NCBI GenBank assembly: GCA_041685115.1
Contig: JAWLGK010000011.1
Coordinates: 1 to 64,000 of the forward strand
From: JALOAT01 sp041685115
GTDB lineage: Bacteria > Pseudomonadota > Gammaproteobacteria > Thiohalomonadales > Thiohalomonadaceae
Direction of reading: 5' to 3'
Length of the DNA: 64,000 bases
Shown: in pieces, positions 8,524 through 16,952 of the stretch
How the letters are laid out: every line of letters begins with the position of its first letter
Numbering within the stretch: position 1 is the stretch's first letter
Position numbers and translations under genes: made by a program
The notes under the pieces: generated by a model
Told to the model about the DNA's origin: nothing
Database searches by the model: none
The model's input: only the letters and a program-made list of their open reading frames with translations

Positions 8524-8562
8524 CGAATTTCAATGCGCCGGTGTGACGGCGCCCCCTAGCAT
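8520..8562 (+). promoter_or_regulatory. Candidate FNR box and promoter for the molybdoenzyme operon
   Basis: TTGACgaatTTCAA at 8520-8533 matches 8 of 10 defined positions of the FNR consensus TTGATnnnnATCAA. A -10-like TAGCAT lies at 8557-8562; a start at about 8568-8569 would place the box centre at -41.5 to -42.5, the class II activator position. The box overlaps the stop codon of the FNR-type gene. The torD-like ATG is at 8612. The match is seen; the activity is inferred. Confidence 0.55.
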
Positions 8563-8611
8563 CCTCCGCAGGCCGCCTTTCGGCCATTTGAACCACCAGG
8601 GGGAGAATACG

Positions 8612-9208
8612 ATGCGAGCTCATCTCTACATGCTCGGTGCGGCGCTGTTCGATACGCCGCGTGTCGAAAATCACGAGGCCGTGCGCGCGCTCATGTGGCG
8701 CGTCATCTATCGGTCGCCGGTGGATGCCCGTTGGGTGGCACCGCTGCTGGAGATCGCCGACGCGCACCAGGACATCGAAGAATTACGCGCCGAACACGCC
8801 CGTTTGTTCGTACTCGGCCAGCCCAGGGTGCTCGCGCAACCCTACGGCTCATACTGGCTCGAAGGGGAACAGACGCTGATGGGGCAAAGTACCACCGAAA
8901 TCGCCGCCCTCATGCGCCGCCACGGCCTCGACGTGGATCGCCATTCCGGCCTGCTTCCTGATCATCTGGTCGCCGAGCTGGAATTCATGGCCTATCTCGC
9001 CGACCGTGAACCCTTCGAAGCCACCCGCGCGACCCAGGCCATTCTGGTGCACGACCACCTCGCCCTGTGGGTGCCCCGTTTCACGTCAGCCCTGCGCGCC
9101 AGCAAACCCCCGGTGTATTACCGCATGGCGGCACATTTCCTGCGTGAGGTGATCGCCCGGGACTGCCGGCGTATCCCCGCGCCGCAACGTACGGCGGTCG
9201 CCGCCTGA
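8612..9208 (+). CDS. TorD/DmsD-family redox enzyme chaperone
   Basis: A 198-residue all-helical protein of the TorD/DmsD/NarJ family. It keeps the family pattern with LRAEHARLFVLGQPRVLAQPYGSYWLE (shown in part) around 48-75 and the central E-F-x-A-Y-L motif (ELEFMAYLAD, about 124-133). Such chaperones bind the Tat signal peptide and help insert the molybdopterin cofactor before export; the oxidoreductase with a Tat signal is the next gene. The start is ATG after AGGGGGA. A stem-loop lies between it and the catalytic subunit gene. Confidence 0.88.
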   Translation: MRAHLYMLGAALFDTPRVENHEAVRALMWRVIYRSPVDARWVAPLLEIADAHQDIEELRAEHARLFVLGQPRVLAQPYGSYWLEGEQTLMGQSTTEIAALMRRHGLDVDRHSGLLPDHLVAELEFMAYLADREPFEATRATQAILVHDHLALWVPRFTSALRASKPPVYYRMAAHFLREVIARDCRRIPAPQRTAVAA

Positions 9209-9216
9209 TAGTGGAC

Positions 9217-9243
9217 CTACGCACCGCCTGTGGCGGCGCGTAG
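9217..9243 (+). other. Stem-loop between torD-like and catalytic subunit genes
   Basis: CTACGC-a-CCGCC, loop TGT, GGCGG-c-GCGTAG forms an 11-pair stem with a single A/C mismatch. There is no T-run after it, so it is not a classic terminator. It may be a processing or mRNA-stability element that lets the two genes be expressed at different levels. Confidence 0.5.
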
Positions 9244-9331
9244 CTCGACCTGCGGCCTTGGGAATTCCGTTGCAACCGCGGCGTTCACAGCGTGACGCCG
9301 CCGCACCTTTTGTTATCGCACTGAGGACAGG

Positions 9332-11554
9332 ATGAAGAAAACGCCTTTTGAACCCGCTCGTCGCGCGTTCCTGGGCGGCGCCGCCGGCGTCGCCACGCTC
9401 GGCATCGCCGGGGTGCCAAGCACCGCGCTGGCCCGTATCGACGCACCGCACGCGGCGGAAACCCTGAAGCCCACCAGCGAGGTGTTCGGCTTCTGCGACA
9501 TGTGCTACTGGCGCTGCGGCCTGAAGATCCGCGTGCGCGATGGCCGCGCGGTGAAGATCGACGGCAATCCGGAGCATCCCAACAACTACGGCGTGGTCTG
9601 CGCCAAGGGCAATGCGGGCCTGATGGCGGCCTACGATCCGGATCGCCTGAAGTTTCCCATGCTGCGCGTCGGTGCGCGCGGCGAGGGCAAGTGGGCGCGC
9701 ATCACCTGGGATGAGGCCCTCGATCGTGTCGCCGACGGCCTGAACAAGATCAAGCAGAACTACGGCGCCGAAGCCCTCGCCATGATCGGCCACGGCACCT
9801 GGGAGAAGCCCTACCACCGCTTGGCGCACGCCTTTGGCACGCCCAATACTACGAGCCCGGTGTTCGGCCTGTGCTGCGGGCCGCGCGGCATCGGCAGTAT
9901 GGTGGTCACGGGCCGCGAGATCTCGGGCAACGAAACCGTCGATCTGCAGAACTGCAAATACGTGCTCATGCTCGGGCGCAATATCGTCGAGTCGCTGCAC
10001 AACGGCGAGGCGAAGGCCTGGGTGGAAGGTGTATCGCGCGGCGCTAAGGTGGTGTATGCGGACCCACGCTTCACCATTACCGCCTCCAAGGCCCACGAGT
10101 GGCTGCCCATCCGCCCTCTCACCGACCACGCCTTCCTGTTGGCGCTCATCCACGTGGTGATCGAGGAAGGCCTTTACGACCGCGAATTCGTCCGCGAGTA
10201 CACCACGGGCCTCGAGGAGTTGCGTGCGCAGGTGGCGCGCTACACGCCCGAGTGGGCGGAGGGAGAAACGGAGATCCCGGCCGCTACGGTGCGTCGCATT
10301 GCGCGCGAGATGGCGGAGCGTGCGCCGGCCGTGTTGGTGTATTCACCGCGCCGCCTGACGCGCACCACCAACGACCTCGGCACCGGCATGGCCATCGCCA
10401 CGTTGAACTCACTGTTCGGCGTGTGGGACCGCAACGGCGGCATTTTCGCTCCACAGGGATTTCCCGTCCCTGAGCCGGACCTGCCGGCGTATCCCCATGC
10501 CCACGCGCCGCGCGCCGACGGCGCCGGCGTCCCGGGGCAGTGGCCGCTGGCCCATCCCGGCTTCGGCCTCACTAACCAGATGTGGAAGGCCATGGCGGAG
10601 CAAAAGCCGTATCCCATCAAGGGTCTCATCACCGCAGGCGGGAATGGCTTCGCCAACAGCACCGATTACGACACCATCCGTCGCGCCTTGAACAACCTCG
10701 ACTTCTACGTGGCCGCGGACATCGCTCCCACCGAGATGAACGCCTACGCGGACATCCTGCTGCCCGAGGCGAGTTACCTGGAGCGTTACGACGACCTGCA
10801 GACCGGTGGCGCGCGCGAGGGCTACGTGGCCATCCGCATGCCTGCCATGGCGCCGCTGCACGATACCCGCGATGCCTGGAGCATCTGCAAGGGCATTGCC
10901 GACCGCACCGGGCTCGGCGACTACTTTCCGCACGATTCCGTGGCCGATCTCATCGACGACCGTCTGAAAAAGGCGGGCCTGTCGCGTGCCGAGTTGGAAC
11001 AGAAGGGCATCGTGAAGATCCCGGCCGATCCGGCCAAGAACTTTGCCCGTGAGCACGGCGGACGTTCGGTGTTTCCGACGCCGAGCGGGAAGATCGAATT
11101 TATTCCAAGTTCGCTGCGTCAGCTCGGCATGCTGGACGCGCTCGATTACGAACCGCAGGTGCGCCCCGACGCCGGCGAGTTCCACTTCACCTTCGGCCGC
11201 ATCGGCTTCCACACCCACGCCCGGACCCAGAACAATCCGTGGCTCGCCGAGTTCATGGTGGAGAACGTGTTGTGGATTCATCCCGACGCGGCCGCCGAGC
11301 GCGGCATCGAGGACGGCACCCGCGTGCGCGTCACCGATCGCAAGGGCCGCCGCGAGGAGCTGGCCGCCAAGGTCACCCACCGCATCCGCCGCGACACGGT
11401 GTTCATGGTGCACGGCTTCGGCCACTTCGACCCGCGCATGACCACCGCCAATGGGCGCGGCGCAGCGGATTCGAACCTGGCCACCGCCGATCAGGACCGC
11501 CGCCTCGGTACCGTGAGCATGGGCCGCGGCCTGGTGCGGGTGGAAAAGGCATGA
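9332..11554 (+). CDS. Tat-exported molybdopterin oxidoreductase, catalytic subunit
   Basis: A 740-residue member of the DMSO-reductase family, closest in architecture to PhsA/PsrA thiosulfate/polysulfide reductases. The Tat signal is RRAFLGGAAG (residues 10-19), ending near ALA. The [4Fe-4S] ligands are C55-x2-C58-x3-C62-x27-C90. The molybdenum-ligand region reads GTPNTTSPVFGLCCGPRGIG, with adjacent C181 and C182 at the position where a cysteine binds molybdenum in PhsA/PsrA. The molybdopterin-binding C-terminal domain runs to about 735. It would sit in the periplasm and exchange electrons with the FeS and cytochrome b subunits. The substrate cannot be read from sequence: a reduced or oxidised sulfur compound is likely, but another oxyanion is possible. 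Confidence 0.88.
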   Translation: MKKTPFEPARRAFLGGAAGVATLGIAGVPSTALARIDAPHAAETLKPTSEVFGFCDMCYWRCGLKIRVRDGRAVKIDGNPEHPNNYGVVCAKGNAGLMAAYDPDRLKFPMLRVGARGEGKWARITWDEALDRVADGLNKIKQNYGAEALAMIGHGTWEKPYHRLAHAFGTPNTTSPVFGLCCGPRGIGSMVVTGREISGNETVDLQNCKYVLMLGRNIVESLHNGEAKAWVEGVSRGAKVVYADPRFTITASKAHEWLPIRPLTDHAFLLALIHVVIEEGLYDREFVREYTTGLEELRAQVARYTPEWAEGETEIPAATVRRIAREMAERAPAVLVYSPRRLTRTTNDLGTGMAIATLNSLFGVWDRNGGIFAPQGFPVPEPDLPAYPHAHAPRADGAGVPGQWPLAHPGFGLTNQMWKAMAEQKPYPIKGLITAGGNGFANSTDYDTIRRALNNLDFYVAADIAPTEMNAYADILLPEASYLERYDDLQTGGAREGYVAIRMPAMAPLHDTRDAWSICKGIADRTGLGDYFPHDSVADLIDDRLKKAGLSRAELEQKGIVKIPADPAKNFAREHGGRSVFPTPSGKIEFIPSSLRQLGMLDALDYEPQVRPDAGEFHFTFGRIGFHTHARTQNNPWLAEFMVENVLWIHPDAAAERGIEDGTRVRVTDRKGRREELAAKVTHRIRRDTVFMVHGFGHFDPRMTTANGRGAADSNLATADQDRRLGTVSMGRGLVRVEKA

Positions 11555-11607
11555 AGGCGCACGGCGCCAAGGCCCCGAGCCTTTTTGACTGAATTGGAGA
11601 TGAGTTG

Positions 11608-12354
11608 ATGACAAAGCGTTACGTGATGCTCGCGGACATTACCCGCTGCATCAATTGCAAGGCCTGCGTGGTGGCCTGTCGCGCCGAGTGGGAGACGCCG
11701 CTGGGTCATTCCCGCGACTGGGTGAAGGAAGTGGAACTGTCCACCGCAGACGGTTTTCCTGTCGTGCAGCTGTTCCCGGGCCGCTGCCAGCACTGCGACG
11801 ATGCACCGTGTGTGGAAGCCTGCCCGTCCGGCGCCGCGTGGAAGCGCGAGGACGGCATCGTGCTGGTGGACGATGCACTGTGTTCGGGCTGCGAGCTGTG
11901 CGTGCCCGCCTGTCCATACCAGGCGCGCTGGCTCAATCCGCAGACCAACACCATCGGCAAGTGCACGTTCTGCCAGCCACGCGTGGACGAAGGCCTGCAA
12001 CCGGCCTGCGTGCAGACCTGCGTGGGCGGCGCGCTGCGCTTTGGCGACGTCAACGACCCGCACTCGGAAGTGAGCCGTCTGCTAGGCGAAAAGTCATGGG
12101 TGCAACTGACCACGGCCGAGGTCCCGGGCGGCACCAGCCATTACTACCACACCGGTGGCGCACCGCTGCCCAACGAGGTGTTGCCGCGCCCGGTGGGCCA
12201 GCACGTGCAGGCCGCGCTGCTCGGCAACGTGGTGAATCCGGTGGCCGGGATCGGCATCGGCGGCATGGTGGCGGCGTTCCTCGGCGCCGGCGTGAAGAAG
12301 ATCATCGACCGCCGCAATGCGCTTGCCGGCGGCAAGGAGAACACTCATGAGTGA
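11608..12354 (+). CDS. Four-cluster ferredoxin-like electron transfer subunit
   Basis: A 248-residue FeS subunit of the PhsB/PsrB/DmsB type. Four cysteine groups for [4Fe-4S] clusters are visible, starting with C14-x2-C17-x2-C20-x3-C24 and including CQHC-DDAPC-VEAC and CSGCELCVPAC, plus KCTFC later. The C-terminal part (about 200-235) is hydrophobic (NPVAGIGIGGMVAAFLGAG) followed by KK-x-x-DRR, suggesting a membrane anchor as in FdnH/HybA-type subunits. The start is ATG at 11608 after GGAGA; an in-frame TTG just before it is less likely. Its stop overlaps the cytochrome b start by eight bases. Confidence 0.88.
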   Translation: MTKRYVMLADITRCINCKACVVACRAEWETPLGHSRDWVKEVELSTADGFPVVQLFPGRCQHCDDAPCVEACPSGAAWKREDGIVLVDDALCSGCELCVPACPYQARWLNPQTNTIGKCTFCQPRVDEGLQPACVQTCVGGALRFGDVNDPHSEVSRLLGEKSWVQLTTAEVPGGTSHYYHTGGAPLPNEVLPRPVGQHVQAALLGNVVNPVAGIGIGGMVAAFLGAGVKKIIDRRNALAGGKENTHE

Positions 12355-13078
12355 ACAACGCGAGCCGCGCATGATCCTGGTGCGCGACCTGTGGACCATC
12401 CGCCTGCACTGGTTCAACGCCCTGGGCTGGGCGTTGCTGGTGGCGAGTGGGCTCGCCATCATCTCGGGCGACAGCCTGCGCCTGGCGCCGGCCTTCTGGC
12501 CGACCTTCGTGCAGAACTTGGTCGGCGGCAATGCCGCTGTAATCAGCGCCCATGCCATGGTGGGGCTGGTGTGGTTGCTGGGCATTGCCCTGTTCGTGAT
12601 CTATCGCTGGCGCAGCGTGGTCGTGCCGTTCCTGCGCGGGGTGCTGTCCATCACGCCGCGCGCGATCATCGCCGATCTGCCGTTCACGGTGGTCACACTG
12701 GCGCGGCTGTTTGGCCTCATGAAGCGGGCGCACGTGGCGCCGCAGGGCCGCTACAACGGTGCCCAGCGCCTGCTGGGCACCATGATCATCGTCGCCTCCC
12801 TGCTCATCGCGGTGACGGGACTCTACCTGTACTTTGCGCCCAAGTTGCTCTCGTTCGCCGCCGCGCCCGTATTCGGTGCGCTGTTCCGCACCGCCCTGCT
12901 GGTGCATGCCGCCGCCGTGTTCCTGGTGTTGTTCGGACTGGTAGCGCACATCTATTTCGCCGTGGTGGAGGAGCGCGAGGCCCTGGAGGCGATGAAGACC
13001 GGCTACATCTCGGTGGATTTCATCCATCACCACAGCCCATTGTGGTACGAGCAGCTGAAACGCGAAGGCAAGGTGTAG
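12347..13078 (+). CDS. Cytochrome b subunit, FdnI/PhsC type
   Basis: A 243-residue membrane cytochrome b561-like protein with four to five helices. Heme-ligand candidates are H21 (RLHWFNALGW), H69 (ISAHAMVG) and the pair H187/H201 spaced 14 residues apart, the spacing seen in formate dehydrogenase gamma FdnI. It would move electrons between the quinone pool and the FeS subunit. PhsC is of this type, whereas PsrC is NrfD-like, so the complex is organised like PhsABC. ATG at 12347 overlaps the end of the FeS gene. Confidence 0.87.
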   Translation: MSEQREPRMILVRDLWTIRLHWFNALGWALLVASGLAIISGDSLRLAPAFWPTFVQNLVGGNAAVISAHAMVGLVWLLGIALFVIYRWRSVVVPFLRGVLSITPRAIIADLPFTVVTLARLFGLMKRAHVAPQGRYNGAQRLLGTMIIVASLLIAVTGLYLYFAPKLLSFAAAPVFGALFRTALLVHAAAVFLVLFGLVAHIYFAVVEEREALEAMKTGYISVDFIHHHSPLWYEQLKREGKV

Positions 13079-13109
13079 CAGGTAAAGAGGGACGCGCGCG
13101 GAGGTGGAG

Positions 13110-13505
13110 ATGCTTGAGAGAAAGCCCGTCGCGGAACCGGCCTGTATCTGCAGCGTCGAGATCGCGAAGCCCGGTCCGTATCAGGACGCGGACGACGTGG
13201 TGGAGGCCATCCTCCGCCGCATTGAAGAGCACCCGAAGGCGCGCCTCATCGCCGTCTTCGATCATCTGGAGCATACCTGGGAAGTGGGGGGCGACATCGC
13301 GCCTGAGGTGTTGGCCGCGCGTCATGTGGTGTTCTGCCTGGGCCTCAACCTGCCGGGACCGGCAGCCATGGCCCTGCGCCCGTTATCCATCGCCATCACG
13401 GAGCTGCACAATCGGTTTGTCGTCAATTTCCTGGAGACGCCCTCGGCGGATGCGAACGCAACCGTCGCCCGCTGGGTCGCCTCACTTGCGGAGGAACAAC
13501 GATGA
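13110..13505 (+). CDS. Unrecognised soluble protein of the molybdoenzyme operon
   Basis: A 131-residue protein with no domain I can name. It is soluble, with the composition of an alpha/beta fold; conserved-looking blocks are FDHLEHTWEVGGDI and VVFCLGLNLPGPAAMALRPL, and two N-terminal cysteines sit in PACICSVEI (C13, C15 from the chosen start). ATG at 13110 is preceded by GGAGG, and the stop overlaps the next start (ATGA). Its place between cytochrome b and a NifX-like protein suggests a role in maturation of, or electron transfer to, the oxidoreductase, but this is inference from context. Confidence 0.75.
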   Translation: MLERKPVAEPACICSVEIAKPGPYQDADDVVEAILRRIEEHPKARLIAVFDHLEHTWEVGGDIAPEVLAARHVVFCLGLNLPGPAAMALRPLSIAITELHNRFVVNFLETPSADANATVARWVASLAEEQR

Positions 13506-13891
13506 GAGTCGCGATTACCAGTCAGAATTTCCGCACCATCACGGGCCATGCCGGCAAGACGCGCCGGTTCCTGGTGTTCGAAAGCGACACCGGCAATGAA
13601 CCCGTCGAGGTGGAACGCATCGACCTGCCCAAGGAACTGTCGTTCCATGAGTTCAGCGGCATGGGTGATCACCCGCTGGACAGCTGTGATGTGGTGATCA
13701 CCCAGAGCTGTGGCCCCGGTTTTACGCGTCGGCTGGCCTCGCGCGGCATCCACGTGCTGGTGACGTCCGAGAGCGATCCGCTCAAGGCGGCCCGTGCCGC
13801 GCTGTGCGGCGAACCGCTGCCCGCGCCCGATATGCGCGCCTCACACAACCACGACCACGGCCAGCACGCCTGCGGCTGTCATCACGGCTGA
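13502..13891 (+). CDS. NifX/NifB-family molybdenum-iron cluster-binding protein
   Basis: A 129-residue protein of the dinitrogenase iron-molybdenum cofactor family (NifX/NafY fold), which binds metal clusters or cofactor intermediates. The core runs 1-110; C95 (LCGEPLPAP) and C81 (SCGPG) are cysteines in it. The C-terminus is a metal-binding tail HNHDHGQHACGCHHG. No nif genes are nearby. It is the last gene of the molybdoenzyme operon, coupled by ATGA overlap. A role in molybdenum or iron-sulfur handling for the oxidoreductase is plausible. The next gene converges, with only 18 bases between stops. Confidence 0.82.
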   Translation: MRVAITSQNFRTITGHAGKTRRFLVFESDTGNEPVEVERIDLPKELSFHEFSGMGDHPLDSCDVVITQSCGPGFTRRLASRGIHVLVTSESDPLKAARAALCGEPLPAPDMRASHNHDHGQHACGCHHG

Positions 13892-13909
13892 GCCGGGCGG
13901 GGCCCGTGC

Positions 13910-14428
13910 TCAGGGCGTGGTCACCGCCCGGGCGCGGGCCAGGCCGCGCGCCGCAATGAGCAGGTTGGCGGCGTCGTACATGGTCACGCAGCCATGCGCG
14001 GCGATACACTCGCTGCGCCGAGCCATGAGCGGGCCGTGGCCGGCGACGGCCTCGTCCACCGCCGCGATGAGCGCCTCCCGCGCCGGGGACGCGGCGTCCG
14101 GAACGAGCCAGGCGGGCAACGGCCGATGCTCGTCGAGCCCGTTGATGGGGCGCGGCTGTACACTCACCTCGTTGTCGAAGGCCCAGCCCGAAAATTCCAG
14201 TCCCGCGAGCGCGCCGCACAATTGAAACCAGCGCACCAGCGAGGCGGCGAAGAACAACCCGAAGACCAGCAGCAGAATCTGTGCCGAAGGCGCCGGCACG
14301 GGTGGAAAGAAGGCGGCGGGTGCAATGTGCAAGGTGAGGATCCCGCTCAGCAACAAACGGGCCATGCAACGCCGGCGCAGCTGATTTGCGCGCTTGGTCA
14401 CCTCGAAGAGCTCGTCGGTCGGTTCCAT
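13910..14428 (-). CDS. Hypothetical two-helix membrane protein
   Basis: A 172-residue protein not recognised by family. Two hydrophobic helices span about 24-44 and 50-70, separated by a Pro-rich turn (PPVPAPSAQ). The remaining C-terminal part (75-172) is soluble with scattered cysteines, including one near HGC. I chose the ATG at 14428 because GGGAGGGA precedes it; the open frame extends further but lacks support. It diverges from the chemoreceptor, sharing a 157-base promoter region in which I saw no clear -35/-10. Confidence 0.65.
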   Translation of the reverse strand: MEPTDELFEVTKRANQLRRRCMARLLLSGILTLHIAPAAFFPPVPAPSAQILLLVFGLFFAASLVRWFQLCGALAGLEFSGWAFDNEVSVQPRPINGLDEHRPLPAWLVPDAASPAREALIAAVDEAVAGHGPLMARRSECIAAHGCVTMYDAANLLIAARGLARARAVTTP

Positions 14429-14585
14429 GTACAGTCCCTCCCGTCCTAGTAAGATAGCGACGCGGTGCCGTTCGTGCATCCTCCCGTGGGACGGCTCGCT
14501 CGGGCATCGGAAGTACTCCGCTTGTATTCCCGTTCCAGGCGATGGACCATAGGTCCACATCGGGAATCTCCGCTATCCGCCGCTC

Positions 14586-16211
14586 ATGTTCAATCCCCAT
14601 AGCAATACCGTCCGTATCCTGGCCGCGTTCGTTACGGTCGCTGTACTGTTTCTTGTCGCGCTGGCTTATGCCCTGAGCGGACTTCGCAACGCGGTCGACG
14701 ATTTTCGGGCGCTGCAGCAACACGAGAATGCACGCATGGATGCCTTGCATGCCATGTACGGGAGCGGCCTGCTCGGCGGGTTTGCCGTGCGTAACAAGAT
14801 CTTCGACCCGTCGCTGACCGAATCCCGTCCCGTGGTGATGCAGACCGGCAAGGCATTCGGCGAACGGCTCGAACAGGTGCGCCGCCTCACCGCTGCGGAC
14901 GCGAGCACAGTCCGCGCCACCCTCGATGACATCGCCGCACGTTGGGCCATCGTCCAGCGCGTGCGCGTCGAGGCACTCGACGCGGTGGAGCAGGGCCGTG
15001 CGGTGGATGCCCACCAGATGATTGCGGCACAGGAGCTTCAGCATTGGAAGGCCATTCGCAAGGCCCTTGACGGGCTTATTGCGGAACAGCAACAGGCCGT
15101 GAATGTCATGGGGCAGAACGTGCTCACGAGTGCCGGCGAGGTGCGCCAGCGCAGTCTCGGCATGGCCATCGTCTCGCTCGTGGCCGGCATTGGGCTCATG
15201 GCGTGGATGATGCGAGCGCTGTCGCGATCGCTGTGTCGGGTGGTCCGCAGCATGCGTGAGATTGCGGATGGGCACGGGGACCTCACGCGCCGGCTGCCTG
15301 CCACAGGCCGCGACGAGACCGCGGAACTGGCCCGTGCCTTCAACGCATTTGTGGAGATGATCCAGGGACTCATGCGGCAGGTGGTCGGCGCCACGACGCA
15401 GCTGGCGTCGGCGGCAGACTACGTGTCGCAGGTGACGCGCTCCTCGTTGCAGGGCGTCGAGCGCCAGCAGCAGGAGACTGATCAGGTGGTCACGGCGGTG
15501 ACCGAGATGTCTGCGGCCATCCAGGAGGTGGCACGCAACACCGGACAGACGGCAGCCATGGCGCAGGACGCGGATCGCGCCGCAAAGGAGGGTAAACACA
15601 CCGTGGAAGAGGCCATCGCCACGGTGCAGGCCACGGCGGCGGAGGTGCAGTCGGCGGCGGATGCCATTCAGGCGCTTGAGCAGGAGAGCGAGGCCATCGG
15701 TACGGTCCTTGACGTGATCCGCGGCGTCTCCGAGCAGACCAATCTGCTCGCCCTGAACGCCGCCATCGAAGCGGCACGCGCCGGCGAGCACGGCCGGGGA
15801 TTCGCCGTGGTGGCCGACGAGGTACGTACGCTGGCCGATCGCACGCGTAGCTCCACCGAGGAGATCAAGCAGATGATCGATCGCTTGCAGCTACGGGCCC
15901 GCGAGTCGGTCGCGATCATGGAGCAGGGCCGAGCCCGTGCCGAGAGCACGGTGGTGCAGTCGCAGGCCACGGATGCCGCTCTCAACAGCATCGCCGGACG
16001 CGTGAGCACCATCACCGACATGACCGCCCAGGTGGCCGGTGCCACCGAACAGCAGAGCGCCGTCGCCGAAGACATCAGCAAGAACATCCACAGCATCCGC
16101 CACCTCGCCGACGAGGTGGCGGACAACACCCGTCAACTGGTGGAGGCCGCGGGCAATCTCGCGCAACTCGCCGGCGAGTTGCGAGCCATCGAGGGGAAGT
16201 TCCGCGTCTGA
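14586..16211 (+). CDS. Methyl-accepting chemotaxis protein
   Basis: A 541-residue chemoreceptor. Transmembrane helix 1 is at about 9-32, a four-helix-bundle-like periplasmic sensor follows to about 188, transmembrane helix 2 is at about 193-213, HAMP at 213-265, and the cytoplasmic signalling bundle continues to the end. The hairpin tip carries the conserved EQTNLLALNAAIEAARAGE. It would relay a ligand or redox signal to CheA/CheW. The ligand is unknown. There is no C-terminal pentapeptide for CheR binding. It converges on the ZIP gene, with three bases between stops. Confidence 0.94.
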   Translation: MFNPHSNTVRILAAFVTVAVLFLVALAYALSGLRNAVDDFRALQQHENARMDALHAMYGSGLLGGFAVRNKIFDPSLTESRPVVMQTGKAFGERLEQVRRLTAADASTVRATLDDIAARWAIVQRVRVEALDAVEQGRAVDAHQMIAAQELQHWKAIRKALDGLIAEQQQAVNVMGQNVLTSAGEVRQRSLGMAIVSLVAGIGLMAWMMRALSRSLCRVVRSMREIADGHGDLTRRLPATGRDETAELARAFNAFVEMIQGLMRQVVGATTQLASAADYVSQVTRSSLQGVERQQQETDQVVTAVTEMSAAIQEVARNTGQTAAMAQDADRAAKEGKHTVEEAIATVQATAAEVQSAADAIQALEQESEAIGTVLDVIRGVSEQTNLLALNAAIEAARAGEHGRGFAVVADEVRTLADRTRSSTEEIKQMIDRLQLRARESVAIMEQGRARAESTVVQSQATDAALNSIAGRVSTITDMTAQVAGATEQQSAVAEDISKNIHSIRHLADEVADNTRQLVEAAGNLAQLAGELRAIEGKFRV

Positions 16212-16214
16212 CCG

Positions 16215-16952
16215 TCAGTGCCCGAAGCGGAAGAACGCGATGGTGGCGATTCCCGCCAGGAGCAGGAGGACCTGACGCACGGAAGCCTTCAGCGAAACGT
16301 GGCGGTGCAGGCCCGGAATCAGGTCCGCGATGGCGATGTAGATGAAGCTGGCTGCCGAGATTGCGAGGATGTAAGGGATCGCGCTGCGCGTTTCCGCCAG
16401 CCAGAACCACGCGACCACCACACCGGGCAGGATGGCTGCTGCGGAAACGGCGTTGAGCAACAGCGCCTTCAGGCGTGAATAGCCGCTGTCGAGCAGAATG
16501 GCGAAATCACCCACTTCCTGGGGAATCTCGTGGGCGATTACGGCCAGTGCCGTCGCCATGCCCAGCGGCACGGAGGTGAGAAACGCCGCCGCGATCACCA
16601 CGCCGTCGACGAAGTTGTGAAAGGCGTCGCCTACCAGGATGAGCGGCCCGGCCCGGCCATGGGCGCTGCACTCGGCATCATGGCAGTGCCGCCAGACGAC
16701 GACCTTCTCCAGCAGAAAAAACACCACGATGCCGGCCAGTACGGTGCCGGTAATCAGCACCGGTTCGACACTCTTGAGCCCCGTCGGGATCATGCCGAGG
16801 AAAGCGGCGCCGAGCAGCGTGCCTGTGGAATAGCTGATGAAGCAGGGGATCAGGGTGCGGCGCGTCGCTTCCGGGAACAACAGCAAAACGGCCGCGGCGC
16901 CGATGGTGCCCGCAATGGTGACGAGACTGAAAGCAATGGCCCACAGCATCAT
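16215..16952 (-). CDS. ZIP family metal transporter
   Basis: A 245-residue inner-membrane protein with about eight helices. The ZIP metal site is clear: HNFVDG in helix IV (about 116-121) and HEIPQEVGD in helix V (about 145-153). A loop HCHDAECSAH (about 92-101) is His/Cys-rich and probably binds metal before transport. The substrate is likely zinc or iron(II). Two adjacent ATG codons can serve as the start. Transcribed leftward, converging on the chemoreceptor. Confidence 0.92.
   Translation of the reverse strand: MMLWAIAFSLVTIAGTIGAAAVLLLFPEATRRTLIPCFISYSTGTLLGAAFLGMIPTGLKSVEPVLITGTVLAGIVVFFLLEKVVVWRHCHDAECSAHGRAGPLILVGDAFHNFVDGVVIAAAFLTSVPLGMATALAVIAHEIPQEVGDFAILLDSGYSRLKALLLNAVSAAAILPGVVVAWFWLAETRSAIPYILAISAASFIYIAIADLIPGLHRHVSLKASVRQVLLLLAGIATIAFFRFGH

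Noticed and set aside
13502..13891. Nitrogen-fixation locus suggested by the NifX-like protein
   Set aside because: No nifHDK, nifB or other nif gene is nearby, and the gene is coupled to the molybdoenzyme operon.
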